From: Chromatocurvus halotolerans
GTDB lineage: Bacteria; Pseudomonadota; Gammaproteobacteria; Pseudomonadales; Halieaceae
Reading direction: 5' to 3'
DNA: 64,000 nucleotides
Assembly (NCBI RefSeq): GCF_004340525.1
Contig: NZ_SLWX01000003.1
Span: forward strand, 248,001 to 312,000
The position numbers and the translations under genes are program-made. Below, piece after piece: positions 41,574 to 51,437 of the stretch (position 1 is its first letter; the number at the start of each line of letters is the position of its first letter). The notes below the pieces were generated by a model. The model saw only the letters and a program-made list of their open reading frames with translations. It was not told the origin of the DNA and made no database searches.

Positions 41574-42532
41574 GAGGGCTTCTGGTCCTTCTGCCGGCGC
41601 GCCCGTGGATGTGCAGCATCATAGATCTTCGACAGGTGCTGGAAATCGAGGTGAGTGTAGATCTGTGTTGTTCCTATGTTGGCGTGCCCCAGCAGCTCCT
41701 GCACCGCGCGCAGGTCGCCGCTGGACTCCAGCATGTGGCTGGCAAACGAGTGCCGCAGCATGTGCGGGTGGACGTCCTGTCGCATACCGGAGCGGCGGCC
41801 CTGCAGCCGCAGTCGTGCCTGGGTATTGCGCAGGCTGATGCGTCGCCCCCGGGAGCTGATGAACAGCGCGCGCGCTGCATCGGGATCCAGGGTGATGGAC
41901 GGTCTGACTTCCAGCCAGCTGTCGATTGCCGCGACAGCAACCCTGCCCACCGGGACATTACGTGTCTTGCGTCCCTTCCCGGTCACCTGCAGGAGGCGCT
42001 CCTGACGGTCGATATCGTCGATATTCAGGCTGACGAGCTCAGCGAGGCGCAGGCCTGACGAGTAGAACAGCTCTGCCATCGCCCGATCACGTCGCGCTGC
42101 CGGATTGTCGTCGGCGAAGATAAGAAACTGCTGCAGCTGGTCCGGATCCAGTGTTTTTGGCAGTCGGCGGGCTTGTCTGGGTGCCTGCACGCCGGCAGCC
42201 GGGTTGCGGGGATAGCCGGCAATCCGCCCCAGATAATGGAACAGCGAGCGTGCCGCTGACAGTCCTCGCTGGATGCTGCTGCCCGACAGGCCCCTGCGAT
42301 GCAGGCCGCTCACCCAGTGCCGGACATGCGCCTCCTGCACCTGCTCGGCGCGGTAGATCTGCTGTCTCGACAGCGCAGTCTCGAAGCTGTCGAGGTCGCG
42401 CCGGTAGTTGCTCAGGGTATGCGGTGACAGTTGTCGCACGTCACGGCAGTAATCCAGAAAAGCCGCGACAGACGCCGCGAAGGTGGTTTCGCCGGGCAGG
42501 GTGCTGACGATGGTGTCGTCACTGCTTGCCAT
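41570..42532 (-). CDS. xerC: Site-specific tyrosine recombinase XerC
   Basis: XerC (320 residues) works with XerD at dif sites to resolve chromosome dimers. An N-terminal SAM-like domain (about 20-105) is followed by the catalytic domain with Arg in SSGLRLAELVSL, HMLRHSFASHML (His-x-x-Arg), LLGHANIGTTQIYTH (His and the tyrosine nucleophile). It is slightly longer than usual because of the N-terminal tail. Context (DUF484, HAD phosphatase, dapF) is that of the chromosomal xerC, not of an integrase of a mobile element. Confidence 0.94.
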   Translation of the reverse strand: MASSDDTIVSTLPGETTFAASVAAFLDYCRDVRQLSPHTLSNYRRDLDSFETALSRQQIYRAEQVQEAHVRHWVSGLHRRGLSGSSIQRGLSAARSLFHYLGRIAGYPRNPAAGVQAPRQARRLPKTLDPDQLQQFLIFADDNPAARRDRAMAELFYSSGLRLAELVSLNIDDIDRQERLLQVTGKGRKTRNVPVGRVAVAAIDSWLEVRPSITLDPDAARALFISSRGRRISLRNTQARLRLQGRRSGMRQDVHPHMLRHSFASHMLESSGDLRAVQELLGHANIGTTQIYTHLDFQHLSKIYDAAHPRARRQKDQKPS

Positions 42533-42533
42533 G

Positions 42534-43244
42534 TCAGTGCGCGGCGGTCACTCGCGGCAGCAGTCGCGCCAGGACGGCGGCAATATGCTCAAGAAAAATC
42601 GTGCCCATTTGTGGGTGGTAACGCTTTGCATCGACGCTGCCCACGGCAATCAGGCCGAGTTCGCTGTCACCGTGGCGTATTGCGACTACCGCGGCGGATC
42701 CACTGCCGCGGGCATCGGGGAAAAGATAGTGGAACTCCTCATCGCGAAGAGCGCCGCAGGCGGGTTTGCCACCCTTGACCAGCGGGCCGAGATGCTCAAG
42801 AACGTTTTCCCGGGGTGCAAGCCTGCAGCTCTTCGTCGCATCGACCGCAGCAGTGGTGTTGTTGTCGAAAAGGATAATGGCGGCCTGATCCGTCTTGAAT
42901 TCCTTGCGCATGGAGCGCGTGAACACATCAAACAGGCTTTCCAGCGAGTCGGCCTCGAGCAGGGCGAGCACGAGCTTGCGCGTATTCATGTACAGCTGCT
43001 CGTTATCGCGGGCAGCATCGGTCAGGTCGCGCAGTCGATGCCGAAGGTCGACATTGCGTTCGCGCAGCACGCTTACCTGTCGTTCCACGAGTGAAACCGC
43101 ATCACCGCTGGCGTGCGGGATATGCAGCTTTCGCAGCATATCGGGGTTGCGCTGGAAAAAGTCGAGGTGCTGCCCCAGAAAGTCCCGCACCTGTGCGTCG
43201 CTCAGCTCGCTGCTGGTGAGTGGTGTCGGTTGCTCTGCCGCCAT
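42534..43244 (-). CDS. DUF484 family protein (GAF-like)
   Basis: The 236-residue protein has the family's N-terminal LSDAQVRDFLGQHLDFFQ and HASGDAVSLVERQVSVLRER segments, a helical region and a GAF-like domain (about 95-230). Function is unknown. It always tends to be found next to xerC and dapF in gammaproteobacteria, as here (1 bp to xerC, 30 bp to dapF). Confidence 0.9.
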   Translation of the reverse strand: MAAEQPTPLTSSELSDAQVRDFLGQHLDFFQRNPDMLRKLHIPHASGDAVSLVERQVSVLRERNVDLRHRLRDLTDAARDNEQLYMNTRKLVLALLEADSLESLFDVFTRSMRKEFKTDQAAIILFDNNTTAAVDATKSCRLAPRENVLEHLGPLVKGGKPACGALRDEEFHYLFPDARGSGSAAVVAIRHGDSELGLIAVGSVDAKRYHPQMGTIFLEHIAAVLARLLPRVTAAH

Positions 43245-43274
43245 ACCTTCGCTTCCTTTATCAGCTTGTGATTG

Positions 43275-44105
43275 TTACAGCCGGATGCTGCCTTCGAAAA
43301 CGACGGCCGTAGGGCCGGTCATGCGCACCGTATGGCCTTCACCCGGCCACGCGATGTGGAGCTTACCTCCAGGCAGTTGCACTGTCACCTGCTCATCCAG
43401 CCAGCCCCGAAGTCTGCCGTAAACGACCGCGGCGCAGGCCCCGGAGCCGCAGGCCAGCGTTTCGCCGGCGCTGCGCTCATGCACGCGCAGGCGGATCTCG
43501 TTGCGCTCCACGATCTGCATGAAGCCCACGTTGCAGCGGTGGGGGAAGTCAACGTGGTGCTCAATCAGTGGCCCCAGTTGTTCAATGCGGCAGGTATCGG
43601 TATCCGTGACGCGAAGCACTGCGTGGGGGTTCCCCATCGAGACGGCCCCGATCGACAGCTCTTCGCCTTGCACGTTGAGCCAGTATTCCTGCTCGCGCTG
43701 CGGTCGGTGCAAGGGAATGCTGCCGGGATCCAGCGTCGGCTGGCCCATGTCCACCTCGACCTGATGACGGTCCACTATCCGTAGTTCGCTGATGCCCGAC
43801 AGCGTCTCAACGCGGATGACGCGTTTCTGGGTGAGCCGCCGCTGGCGCACAAAGCGGGCGAAACAGCGCGCACCGTTACCGCACTGTTCGGCCTCGCTCC
43901 CATCCGGGTTGTAGATACGATAGAAAAAATCCACATCCGGGCGTCCGGGCGGCTCAGCCAGCAGCACCTGGTCGCAGCCCACGCCGAGACGCCGGTCTGC
44001 GATTTTCATGATATCGCGGGGCTTCAGCTGCAGTCGCTGGGTGACGCCGTCAATCACGACGAAGTCATTGCCGATACCGTGCATTTTGGTGAATTTCAGC
44101 AACAT
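43275..44105 (-). CDS. dapF: Diaminopimelate epimerase
   Basis: DapF (276 residues) converts LL- to meso-diaminopimelate for lysine and peptidoglycan. The start MLLKFTKMHGIGNDFVVID is canonical. The two catalytic cysteines are in GNGARCFARF and ACGSGACAAVV. It lies between lysA and DUF484, in a conserved lysine-pathway block. Confidence 0.96.
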   Translation of the reverse strand: MLLKFTKMHGIGNDFVVIDGVTQRLQLKPRDIMKIADRRLGVGCDQVLLAEPPGRPDVDFFYRIYNPDGSEAEQCGNGARCFARFVRQRRLTQKRVIRVETLSGISELRIVDRHQVEVDMGQPTLDPGSIPLHRPQREQEYWLNVQGEELSIGAVSMGNPHAVLRVTDTDTCRIEQLGPLIEHHVDFPHRCNVGFMQIVERNEIRLRVHERSAGETLACGSGACAAVVYGRLRGWLDEQVTVQLPGGKLHIAWPGEGHTVRMTGPTAVVFEGSIRL

Positions 44106-44114
44106 CGGCGAGCG

Positions 44115-45386
44115 TCACTCGGGCAGGCGGCTTTCGCCACGCAAGAGGTCGGCGAGGGTCTCGCGTTCGCGGACGACATGGATCTGCCCGCCATCGACCA
44201 TCACTTCGGCGGCGCGACCGCGCGTGTTGTAATTGGAACTCATGACAAAACCGTAAGCGCCTGCGCCCATCACCGCAAGCCGATCCCGCGGGGACAGGGT
44301 CAGTTCGCGGTCGCGGCCCAGAAAGTCCGCAGTCTCGCAGACGGGGCCAACCACGTCCCATATTGCAGTGGTGCCACCGGTGCCTTCCACGACAGGCTGG
44401 ATGTCCTGCCAGGCGCTGTAAAGCGCGGGGCGGATGAGGTCGTTCATTCCGGCATCAACCAGGGCAAAGTTGTGTGCCGGCGTGCGCTTCAGATATAGCA
44501 CCTCGGTCAGCAGGACGCCGGCATTGGCGGCGATCGAACGGCCGGGCTCCAGGATCAGCTCCAGCTGGCGGTCGCCGATGCAGTCGCGCAGGGCAGCAAT
44601 GTAGTCATGAACGGGCGGTGGCGACTCGCCGCGATAACGCACGCCGAGGCCGCCCCCGAGGTCCAGGTGGCGCAGATGGATGCCGGCGCCGGCGAGCCTG
44701 TCGACCAGTGCCAGCATGCGTCGGGTGGCATCGATGAAGGGCGCGATCTGTGTCAGCTGCGAACCGATATGGCAGTCCATACCGATGACGTCGATGTGCG
44801 GCAAAGCCGCTGCCCGGGCGAAAACATCCATGGCCTGGTCGCTGTCGACACCGAACTTGTTTTCCTTCAGGCCGGTCGATATGTAGGGATGCGTCTGTGC
44901 ATCGACGTCGGGGTTGACGCGAATGGAGACAGGCGCCCGCCGACCGGTGTCACCGGCGACGCCGTTGAGCAATTCCAGCTCTGCAGCGGACTCGACGTTG
45001 AAGCAGCGGATGCCAGCCTCGAGTGCGCGGCGCATCTCGGCGGCCTGCTTGCCGACGCCCGAAAACACCACGTTGCCCGGATCACCACCGGCGGCAATCA
45101 CCCGCTCCAGTTCGCCAACGGAAACAATGTCGAAGCCGGCGCCACGGCGTGCGAGAACATCAAGCACGGCGATATTGGAGTTTGCCTTGACGGCGTAACA
45201 GACCAGGTGAGGGCAGCCCGCGAGTGCATCGAGGTAGGCATCCAGCGCGCCCTCGAGTGCTGCGCGGGAATACACATAGCAGGGAGTCCCCACACGATCG
45301 GCAACAGCCGTCAATGACACGCCCTCGACGTGCAGTTCGCCGTCGCGGCGGGTGAACACCGCGTTATTGTCTTCGTGCCGGGTCAC
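44115..45386 (-). CDS. lysA: Diaminopimelate decarboxylase
   Basis: LysA (423 residues) is a PLP enzyme making lysine from meso-diaminopimelate. The PLP lysine is in CYAVKANSNIAVL; HIGSQLT, HLDLGGGLGVRY, ILEPGRSIAANAG and the C-terminal GAYGFVMSSNYNTRGRAAEV complete the family pattern. It overlaps lptM by 4 bp and precedes dapF by 9 bp. Confidence 0.96.
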   Translation of the reverse strand: MTRHEDNNAVFTRRDGELHVEGVSLTAVADRVGTPCYVYSRAALEGALDAYLDALAGCPHLVCYAVKANSNIAVLDVLARRGAGFDIVSVGELERVIAAGGDPGNVVFSGVGKQAAEMRRALEAGIRCFNVESAAELELLNGVAGDTGRRAPVSIRVNPDVDAQTHPYISTGLKENKFGVDSDQAMDVFARAAALPHIDVIGMDCHIGSQLTQIAPFIDATRRMLALVDRLAGAGIHLRHLDLGGGLGVRYRGESPPPVHDYIAALRDCIGDRQLELILEPGRSIAANAGVLLTEVLYLKRTPAHNFALVDAGMNDLIRPALYSAWQDIQPVVEGTGGTTAIWDVVGPVCETADFLGRDRELTLSPRDRLAVMGAGAYGFVMSSNYNTRGRAAEVMVDGGQIHVVRERETLADLLRGESRLPE

Positions 45387-45517
45387 GGCAGTCGCTGCAG
45401 ATTGCCGACGCGCTCGATGCCCGCCAGTGTTTCCGGCTCGGGCTGAGGGTACAGCGGTCCGGTCTGACCGCAGCTCGCCAGTGCGACGCAGGCGACAAAC
45501 AGCAGTGTGCGAAACAT
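45383..45517 (-). CDS. lptM: Small lipoprotein LptM (YifL family)
   Basis: The 44-residue product has a lipoprotein signal (MFRTLLFVACVALASC, Cys16) followed by GQTGPLYPQPE, the short conserved core of LptM. In Escherichia coli LptM helps LptD mature in the outer membrane. It sits before lysA, its usual place, with a 4-bp overlap. A TATACT hexamer on the minus strand at 45562-45557 may be the -10 box of the lptM-lysA-dapF-DUF484-xerC operon, but no good -35 is seen. Confidence 0.85.
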   Translation of the reverse strand: MFRTLLFVACVALASCGQTGPLYPQPEPETLAGIERVGNLQRLP

Positions 45518-45623
45518 GGCTATCCCCACGGTGAATCCGCCAGTGAAAGGCGGCGAAGTATAACGCCGCGCCGGTGACTCTGCGAACCTGTCGCGGGGTC
45601 CAGCGGCGCCGCGCGAGTGTTTT

Positions 45624-47033
45624 TCAGGCGCGCGTGTCCCGCTGCTCCAGCAGCGCTCTGGCGCGATCGATCGCAGCGCGAACCTGCTCCGGCGCGGTGC
45701 CGCCGATGTGGTTGCGGGCAGCAACGGAGCCTTCCAGCGTCAGCATGCCGTAAACATCCTGCTCTATCGTAGTGGAAAACGACTGCAGCGTGGCAAGGTC
45801 CATTTCAGCGAGGTCCAGGCCCTCGTCGATGCCGTGGGCAACCGCATTGCCGACGACTTCGTGCGCGTCGCGGAACGGCATGCCTTTACGCACCAGGTAA
45901 TCGGCGAGGTCGGTCGCAGTGGAAAAGCCGCGGCGGGCTGCCTCGCGCAGATTGTCGACGCAGGGTTCCACGGCCGGAAGCATGTCGCCGAAGGCGCGCA
46001 GGCTGTCGATGACCGTATCGACCGTGTCGAACAGCGGCTCCTTGTCCTCCTGATTATCCTTGTTGTACGCCAGCGGCTGGCTTTTCATGAGGGTCAGCAG
46101 CGCCACCAGGTTGCCGTTCACGCGGCCCACCTTGCCGCGCACCAGTTCGGGGACATCCGGATTCTTTTTCTGCGGCATGATCGAGGAGCCGGTGCAGAAG
46201 CGATCCGGCAGGCGCACGAAGTCGAACTGGGCCGATGTCCACAGCACCAGCTCCTCGGAGATACGCGACAGGTGTGTCATCAGCAGAGCGGCAAAGCTGC
46301 AGAACTCGATCGCGAAGTCGCGGTCGGACACCGAATCGAGACTGTTCGCTGTCGGCGCGTCGAAGCCCAGCGCCTGCGCCGTATGCTCTCGATCGATCGG
46401 ATAGGGAGTTCCCGCCAGCGCCGCCGCCCCGAGCGGGCACTGATTCAGCCGTGCACGACAGTCCATGAGCCGGCCGTGATCGCGTTCCAGCATCTCGTTC
46501 CACGCCAGTACGTGGTGGCCGAAGGTCACCGGCTGCGCGGTCTGCAGGTGGGTGAAGCCCGGCATGACCGTATCGGCGTGCGCTTCGGCGAGTGATACCG
46601 CGCCCCGCTGCAGGTGGGTCAGTGCGGTACTGATCGTGTCAATGGCGTCGCGCAGGAACAGCCGGATATCCGTGGCCACCTGGTCATTGCGTGAGCGACC
46701 CGTGTGCAGTTTTTTTCCGGTGCTGCCGATCAGCTCAGTAAGCCGCGCCTCGATATTCATGTGCACATCTTCCAGCGCCGTCGACCAGTTGAACTCGCCG
46801 CGGTCAATCTCCTCCTGCACCTGCCGCATGCCATCGACAATCTGCCGGTGTTCTGCTGCCGTGAGGACTCCCACGTGGCGGAGCATGTCGGCGTGTGCCA
46901 GAGAGCCGGAGATATCCTGTACGGCCAGGCGTTGATCGAAGCCGACGGACGCGGTAAAGCGCTGCACGAAGGCATCTGTGGGTTCGCTGAAGCGTCCGCC
47001 CCAGACGTGGCTGGTGTCAGTGGTCCTGCTCAT
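45624..47033 (-). CDS. argH: Argininosuccinate lyase
   Basis: ArgH (469 residues) splits argininosuccinate into arginine and fumarate, the last step of arginine synthesis. The fumarase-family signature [12 protein letters not shown] is present, along with [13 protein letters not shown] at the start and [16 protein letters not shown]. The ATG at 47033 replaces the longer frame to 47180, which would run into the hemC promoter region. It is divergent from hemC. Confidence 0.96.
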   Translation of the reverse strand: MSRTTDTSHVWGGRFSEPTDAFVQRFTASVGFDQRLAVQDISGSLAHADMLRHVGVLTAAEHRQIVDGMRQVQEEIDRGEFNWSTALEDVHMNIEARLTELIGSTGKKLHTGRSRNDQVATDIRLFLRDAIDTISTALTHLQRGAVSLAEAHADTVMPGFTHLQTAQPVTFGHHVLAWNEMLERDHGRLMDCRARLNQCPLGAAALAGTPYPIDREHTAQALGFDAPTANSLDSVSDRDFAIEFCSFAALLMTHLSRISEELVLWTSAQFDFVRLPDRFCTGSSIMPQKKNPDVPELVRGKVGRVNGNLVALLTLMKSQPLAYNKDNQEDKEPLFDTVDTVIDSLRAFGDMLPAVEPCVDNLREAARRGFSTATDLADYLVRKGMPFRDAHEVVGNAVAHGIDEGLDLAEMDLATLQSFSTTIEQDVYGMLTLEGSVAARNHIGGTAPEQVRAAIDRARALLEQRDTRA

Positions 47034-47090
47034 GATGTCTCCGGCTCCGGCGTTGATTGGCTGCTCAGGCGAAATCGATTTCCGCCGCGG

Positions 47091-47099
47091 AGTATAGCA
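47091..47099 (-). promoter_or_regulatory. Extended -10 promoter of argH
   Basis: Read on the minus strand TGCTATACT forms an extended -10 element (TGN-TATACT), 58 bp upstream of the argH ATG. No obvious -35 hexamer, as is common for extended -10 promoters. Confidence 0.55.
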
Positions 47100-47124
47100 C
47101 CGCCTCGCCGCGTCCTGCGGGCGC

Positions 47125-47133
47125 TGGTATGAT
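47125..47133 (+). promoter_or_regulatory. Extended -10 promoter of hemC
   Basis: TGGTATGAT is an extended -10 element (TGN-TATGAT), 27 bp upstream of the hemC ATG. It is back to back with the argH promoter, 25 bp apart. Confidence 0.55.
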
Positions 47134-47160
47134 GTCGGCGAACGGATGAGAGAGCAGAAT

Positions 47161-48090
47161 ATGGCGCAGAAAATCACCATCGCGACCCGCGAAAGTCCCC
47201 TCGCACTGTGGCAGGCCGAATACGTTCGCGACGCCCTGGAGAGCGCGCATGACGGCCTTCAGGTAGAACTGTTGGGCATGACCTCGCGCGGGGATCAGTT
47301 GCTCGACGTGCCGCTGTCCAAGGTGGGTGGCAAGGGACTGTTCGTCAAGGAACTGGAAACCGCGCTGCTCGACGGCAGTGCCGATATTGCCGTGCATTCC
47401 ATGAAGGACGTGCCCATGGCGTTTCCGGACGGTCTGGGGCTGGCCGTGATCTGCGAACGCGAGGAGCCCGCAGACGCGTTCGTGAGCAATCACTACGATA
47501 GTATCGAGGCGCTGCCTGCCGGCAGCGTGGTCGGAACCTCAAGCCTGCGGCGCGAGTGCCAGTTGCGTGAGCTTCGCCCTGACGTCACCGTGCGTTTCCT
47601 TCGCGGCAACGTCAACACGAGGCTGCGCAAGCTCGATGACGGCGAGTACGATGCGATCATTCTGGCCTGCGCCGGTCTGCTGCGTCTGGAAATGGGTGAT
47701 CGCATCCGCAACCGGATCCCGGTGGCGCAGTCGCTGCCTTCCGGTGGTCAGGGCGCGGTGGGAATCGAAATCCGCACCGACGATCATGCGACCCGCGCAA
47801 TGCTGGAGGTGCTGCATCATCCGGCGACCGCGGAGTGCGTTACCGCCGAACGTGCGGTAAACCGCCGACTGCAGGGCGGCTGTGAGGTGCCGATAGCTGC
47901 CTATGCGGTGCACGAGTCGAGCGACAGCCTGTGGCTGCGAGCCCTGGTGGGCAGTCCGGACGGAACCCTGGTGCTGCGTGCCGAGGCGCGGGGCAGCACG
48001 CGGGACGCGGATGCCCTGGGCGAGGGCGTCGCGGACGACCTCCTGGCCCAGGGTGCCGCTGATATTCTCGCTGCGGTATATGGCCGTTAG
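47161..48090 (+). CDS. hemC: Hydroxymethylbilane synthase (porphobilinogen deaminase)
   Basis: HemC (309 residues) joins four porphobilinogens into hydroxymethylbilane at the start of the tetrapyrrole pathway shared by haem and bacteriochlorophyll. [18 protein letters not shown] at the N-terminus, SSLRRECQL, and the cofactor-attaching cysteine in [14 protein letters not shown] are present. An ATG at 47146 in frame is possible but gives an unusual N-terminus. It overlaps hemD by 11 bp. Confidence 0.96.
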   Translation: MAQKITIATRESPLALWQAEYVRDALESAHDGLQVELLGMTSRGDQLLDVPLSKVGGKGLFVKELETALLDGSADIAVHSMKDVPMAFPDGLGLAVICEREEPADAFVSNHYDSIEALPAGSVVGTSSLRRECQLRELRPDVTVRFLRGNVNTRLRKLDDGEYDAIILACAGLLRLEMGDRIRNRIPVAQSLPSGGQGAVGIEIRTDDHATRAMLEVLHHPATAECVTAERAVNRRLQGGCEVPIAAYAVHESSDSLWLRALVGSPDGTLVLRAEARGSTRDADALGEGVADDLLAQGAADILAAVYGR

Positions 48091-48865
48091 CGGATCGGTA
48101 CTGGTTACCCGGCCGGCGGGTCAGGCCGGGAAGCTGTGCGCGGGTCTTTCGGCGGCGGGATACCGGCCGCTACACCAGCCGCTGCTGGCAGTGTCACCGA
48201 TCGCACTGGATGCCGCCCAGCAGGCGATGGCAGGCGCGTTGGAGAGCTATGCGCATTGCCTGTTTGTCAGCAGCAACGCGGCGAAATATGGCCTCGAGTG
48301 CCTGCTGGCGGGGCGCACTGCCTGGCCGGGCAGGGTGCAGTGCTACGCCGTGGGTGACAGCACCGCCGATGTCCTGCGGGCCGCGGGGATCGTCGTGCAC
48401 ACGCCGGGACGGGAAATGACCAGTGAAGGACTGCTGACGCTGCCCTCGCTGCAGTCGGTGGCCGGTGAGCGTGTGCTGATCGTCAAGGGTGAGGGCGGGC
48501 GCACTGCCCTGCGCGAGGCGCTGGCTGGACGCGGTGCGCAGGTGGATGAGCTTCGCTGTTACCGCAGGTCACCACCGGACGTCGCGCCCGACGCACTGCA
48601 GCAGCTGCTGGACGCAGAGCAGGTTGTCTGCATACTGATCTCCAGCGGTGAGGCGCTCGACAACCTGAGGGGAATTCTCGAACCTGCCGACACCGCGCAA
48701 TCCATCCACGAGCACTGCGCGCTCGTCGTGCCGTCTGCGCGGGTTGCGGCGCAGGCGCGGGCCGCCGGCTGGCAGGATGTCACAGTGGCAGCCAATGCTT
48801 CCGACGATGCCATGTTGGCGGCGCTGCAGGAACGGGACCTGACGCGTGAGCGCATGGGTGGCTGA
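48080..48865 (+). CDS. hemD: Uroporphyrinogen-III synthase
   Basis: HemD (261 residues) closes and inverts ring D to form uroporphyrinogen III. Family sequences are weakly conserved; [13 protein letters not shown] at the start, [29 protein letters not shown] and [20 protein letters not shown] fit well. The start at 48080 overlaps the end of hemC by 11 bp, which supports it over the longer frame from 47903. Confidence 0.92.
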   Translation: MAVSGSVLVTRPAGQAGKLCAGLSAAGYRPLHQPLLAVSPIALDAAQQAMAGALESYAHCLFVSSNAAKYGLECLLAGRTAWPGRVQCYAVGDSTADVLRAAGIVVHTPGREMTSEGLLTLPSLQSVAGERVLIVKGEGGRTALREALAGRGAQVDELRCYRRSPPDVAPDALQQLLDAEQVVCILISSGEALDNLRGILEPADTAQSIHEHCALVVPSARVAAQARAAGWQDVTVAANASDDAMLAALQERDLTRERMGG

Positions 48866-50132
48866 CGAGAACAACAATCCGACGGCGGCTCCGGCGGCCG
48901 GATCCGCAGCGCCGGAGTCAACGGCGGCCCGAACAGCATTTTCTCCGGTCCCGCCCGCCAGTGCCGAGCGCTCAGGGAGTACCGCCATCGCCTGGCTGGC
49001 ACTGCTGCTTGTCCTGTTTCTCGCCGCCGCTGGTGTCTGGGCGCTGCTGGAGGCCCAGCAGCGCGAGAGCCAGCTACGGGAGCGGCTTCAGGCAATAGAG
49101 GCGGGTGCCGGCAGCGACGTATCTGTTATCGACCCGATCAGCAGGAATCTCCAGCGCCAGGTTGAGCTGGAGGTTGCCGCCGCGCAGACAACGCTCCGCG
49201 GTGAGTGGCAGGATCAGGTAGAGAAGCTGCGCGAGCAGGCCCGCCAGCTGGCAGGTGGCACGGATGAAACGCGGCGGCTGCAGCTGGACGTCGATCGGCG
49301 CGTGTCTTCCCTGCAGGAGGCGCTGGCAGGAGCGCGGCAATCGCTCGAAGAAAAGCTTGCCGCCCTCGAAAGCCAGCTGGCTCGCCAGCGAGCCCGGCTC
49401 GACCGTTTCAGCGCGGACGATCGGGAGAGCTGGCTGCTGGCAGAGGCGCAGCACCTGATTCGCCTGGCCAACCAGCGCCTGATCATGACGGGTGATACCG
49501 GGGCTGCAGGGGCGCTGCTGCGCAGCGCGGACAATCTGCTGCAGGAACTCGATGGGGCCGATCTGCGGGATGTTCGCCGCGCCCTGGCAGCGGATATGCT
49601 CGCGGTGCGCGCGGTGTCGGGACCTGACCTCGAGGGGATCTACCTTCGCCTCGGTGCCCTGATCGAACAGACCGCCTCGCTCGCCATCTTCTCGCTCCCG
49701 GAGCCGCGCAAAGAGCCCGCTGTCACAGAGGCCGGAGACTGGCGCGGTCGCCTCCGCCTCGGGTATGAGAGGGCGCTGGAAAAGCTTTCCAGCTACGTGG
49801 TATTCCGTCGCCGGGATGTGTCGCCAGAGGCGCTGATGGATCCGCAGTGGGAGGCCATGCTGAGGCAGAACCTGCGCCTGCTGATCGAGCAGGCGCAGTT
49901 GGCGCTGCTTTCGGGCAACCCGCGTCTTTTCCGTGAGAGCCTGCAGCGTGCGCGAGACTGGCTCGGCCAGTTCCCCGGCAGCGACGAAACCGCGGCAGGG
50001 GCAATGCTGCGTGAGCTGGAGGACCTCGAGGCCACGCCCATCAGTGTCGATGCACCGGATGCGTCGAAGACGCTGCAGGCGATGCAGGCCGTCATGGCGG
50101 CCCGCAAGGGCGACAGGGACGCTGGCCCATGA
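48846..50132 (+). CDS. hemX: HemX-like membrane protein
   Basis: The 428-residue product has a proline- and alanine-rich cytoplasmic N-terminus, one membrane helix (about 47-66, IAWLALLLVLFLAAAGVWAL) and a long periplasmic coiled-coil region (about 70-185) followed by a helical domain with ESWLLAEAQHLIRLANQRL. HemX is annotated as a uroporphyrinogen-III methyltransferase in older records, but the sequence shows no methyltransferase motif; the role is unclear. The GTG at 48846 overlaps hemD by 20 bp; a second GTG at 48858 is an alternative start. Confidence 0.88.
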   Translation: MSAWVADENNNPTAAPAAGSAAPESTAARTAFSPVPPASAERSGSTAIAWLALLLVLFLAAAGVWALLEAQQRESQLRERLQAIEAGAGSDVSVIDPISRNLQRQVELEVAAAQTTLRGEWQDQVEKLREQARQLAGGTDETRRLQLDVDRRVSSLQEALAGARQSLEEKLAALESQLARQRARLDRFSADDRESWLLAEAQHLIRLANQRLIMTGDTGAAGALLRSADNLLQELDGADLRDVRRALAADMLAVRAVSGPDLEGIYLRLGALIEQTASLAIFSLPEPRKEPAVTEAGDWRGRLRLGYERALEKLSSYVVFRRRDVSPEALMDPQWEAMLRQNLRLLIEQAQLALLSGNPRLFRESLQRARDWLGQFPGSDETAAGAMLRELEDLEATPISVDAPDASKTLQAMQAVMAARKGDRDAGP

Positions 50133-51406
50133 TGCGGCTGTTCTTTGTGGCGCTCGTTGCGCTTCTTCTGGGCGCTGGCGTTGTCGCCCTCATCGACAGC
50201 GAGCCCGGCTACCTGCTGGTGGCCTACAGCGGCTACACGATAGAGACCAGCCTGTGGATAGGACTGTTGTTGATCGCCGGCATCGTGCTGGCGTTGTACG
50301 CGGCACTGCGCCTTCTGCAGCGCGTGCTTTCCGCGCCGGGTTCACTCGTGTTCTGGGCGAACTCGCGCAAGCGTCGCCAGGCGGCACGGCTTACCAGTCG
50401 GGGGCTGATGAATTTCATTGAGGGTAACTGGAAGCAGTCCCGTCGGCAGCTCCGGCGCGGCGCCCGTCATGCCGAGGCGCCCGTGTTCAATCACCTCATG
50501 GCCGCGCGTGCCAGTTTTCAGCTCGAGGACAGATCACAGATGCGCAGTGATCTTGAGGCTGCGCTGGCCTCAGACAGCCAGGCCGCGGCGGCGGTGGATC
50601 TGGTGCAGGCAGAGATGCAGCTGCAGGCCGCGCAGTACGGCCCCGCACTGGCAAGCCTTGACCGCGCCGAAGCCAGCGGTTCGCGCACGCCCCTGTCGCT
50701 GCGCCTGCGCAGCAAGGCGATGCTGGGCCTGTCGGACTGGGAAGGCCTTCGTGCGCTGCTGCCCGATCTGCAGAAGCATGAGGTGCTGTCGGCGAGGAAG
50801 CTGGCGCGACTGCGCAGGGAAACGGCCCTGCGCCTCCTCAAAGTGGCAGCCGGTGACCTCGGTGACAATACGGTCACGGCCCTGCAGCGCGCCTGGAAGC
50901 AGACGCCGGCGGATCTTCAGCACGACGATCGCGTGCTGCACCGCTATCTGTCGCTGCTGGCGAACGCCGGTGCCACAGAGGAGACGATCAACCTGATTGC
51001 TCGCATCCTGAAAAAACGCTGGGACCCGGTGCTGGTTGAGCAGTTCGGGCGCCTGCCGGGGCAGAATCCGCAGCAGCAGCTGGCGCTGGCAGAAGGCTGG
51101 CTGGTGGGTCGCGAGGAGGAGCCGACGCTGCTGCTTTGCCTCGGGCGCCTGGCGGCGCGGCAGCGTCTGTGGGGGCAGGCGAGGGATTACTTCGAGCGCA
51201 GCATCAGTGTCGATCCCCGCGATGAGGCCTGTGCCGAGCTCGGCCGTCTGCTTGCCGCCAGCGGTGACTACCTGCAGGCCAGCAAGGTTTTCTGTGCCGG
51301 TCTGGCTTTGCAGGACCGTGGCCTGCCGGAACTGCCCCTGCCGGAAAACGCAGTGGCAAAAGACCGCCTCATTACTGTGGATATCAGCGCCGGCAAGAAG
51401 CATTGA
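50129..51406 (+). CDS. hemY: HemY, tetratricopeptide membrane protein of the hem operon
   Basis: The 425-residue protein has two membrane helices near the N-terminus (about 4-22 and 41-62) and helical TPR-like repeats in the rest (for example PVFNHLMAARASFQLEDR and RDYFERSISVDPRDEACAEL). This is the HemY of gammaproteobacteria found behind hemX, unrelated to the protoporphyrinogen oxidase also called HemY. A role in tetrapyrrole pathway organisation is suspected. It overlaps hemX by 4 bp. Confidence 0.92.
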   Translation: MMRLFFVALVALLLGAGVVALIDSEPGYLLVAYSGYTIETSLWIGLLLIAGIVLALYAALRLLQRVLSAPGSLVFWANSRKRRQAARLTSRGLMNFIEGNWKQSRRQLRRGARHAEAPVFNHLMAARASFQLEDRSQMRSDLEAALASDSQAAAAVDLVQAEMQLQAAQYGPALASLDRAEASGSRTPLSLRLRSKAMLGLSDWEGLRALLPDLQKHEVLSARKLARLRRETALRLLKVAAGDLGDNTVTALQRAWKQTPADLQHDDRVLHRYLSLLANAGATEETINLIARILKKRWDPVLVEQFGRLPGQNPQQQLALAEGWLVGREEEPTLLLCLGRLAARQRLWGQARDYFERSISVDPRDEACAELGRLLAASGDYLQASKVFCAGLALQDRGLPELPLPENAVAKDRLITVDISAGKKH

Positions 51407-51437
51407 GTGCACTGTATCCGGAACGGGTCCCTGAGCA

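Noticed and set aside
41570-42532. Tyrosine recombinase considered as a sign of a mobile element
   Set aside because: It is XerC in its conserved neighbourhood (DUF484, dapF, lysA); no attachment-site repeats or other mobile genes were found.
48846-50132. HemX considered as uroporphyrinogen-III methyltransferase
   Set aside because: One membrane helix and coiled coil only; no SAM-binding or methyltransferase motif.
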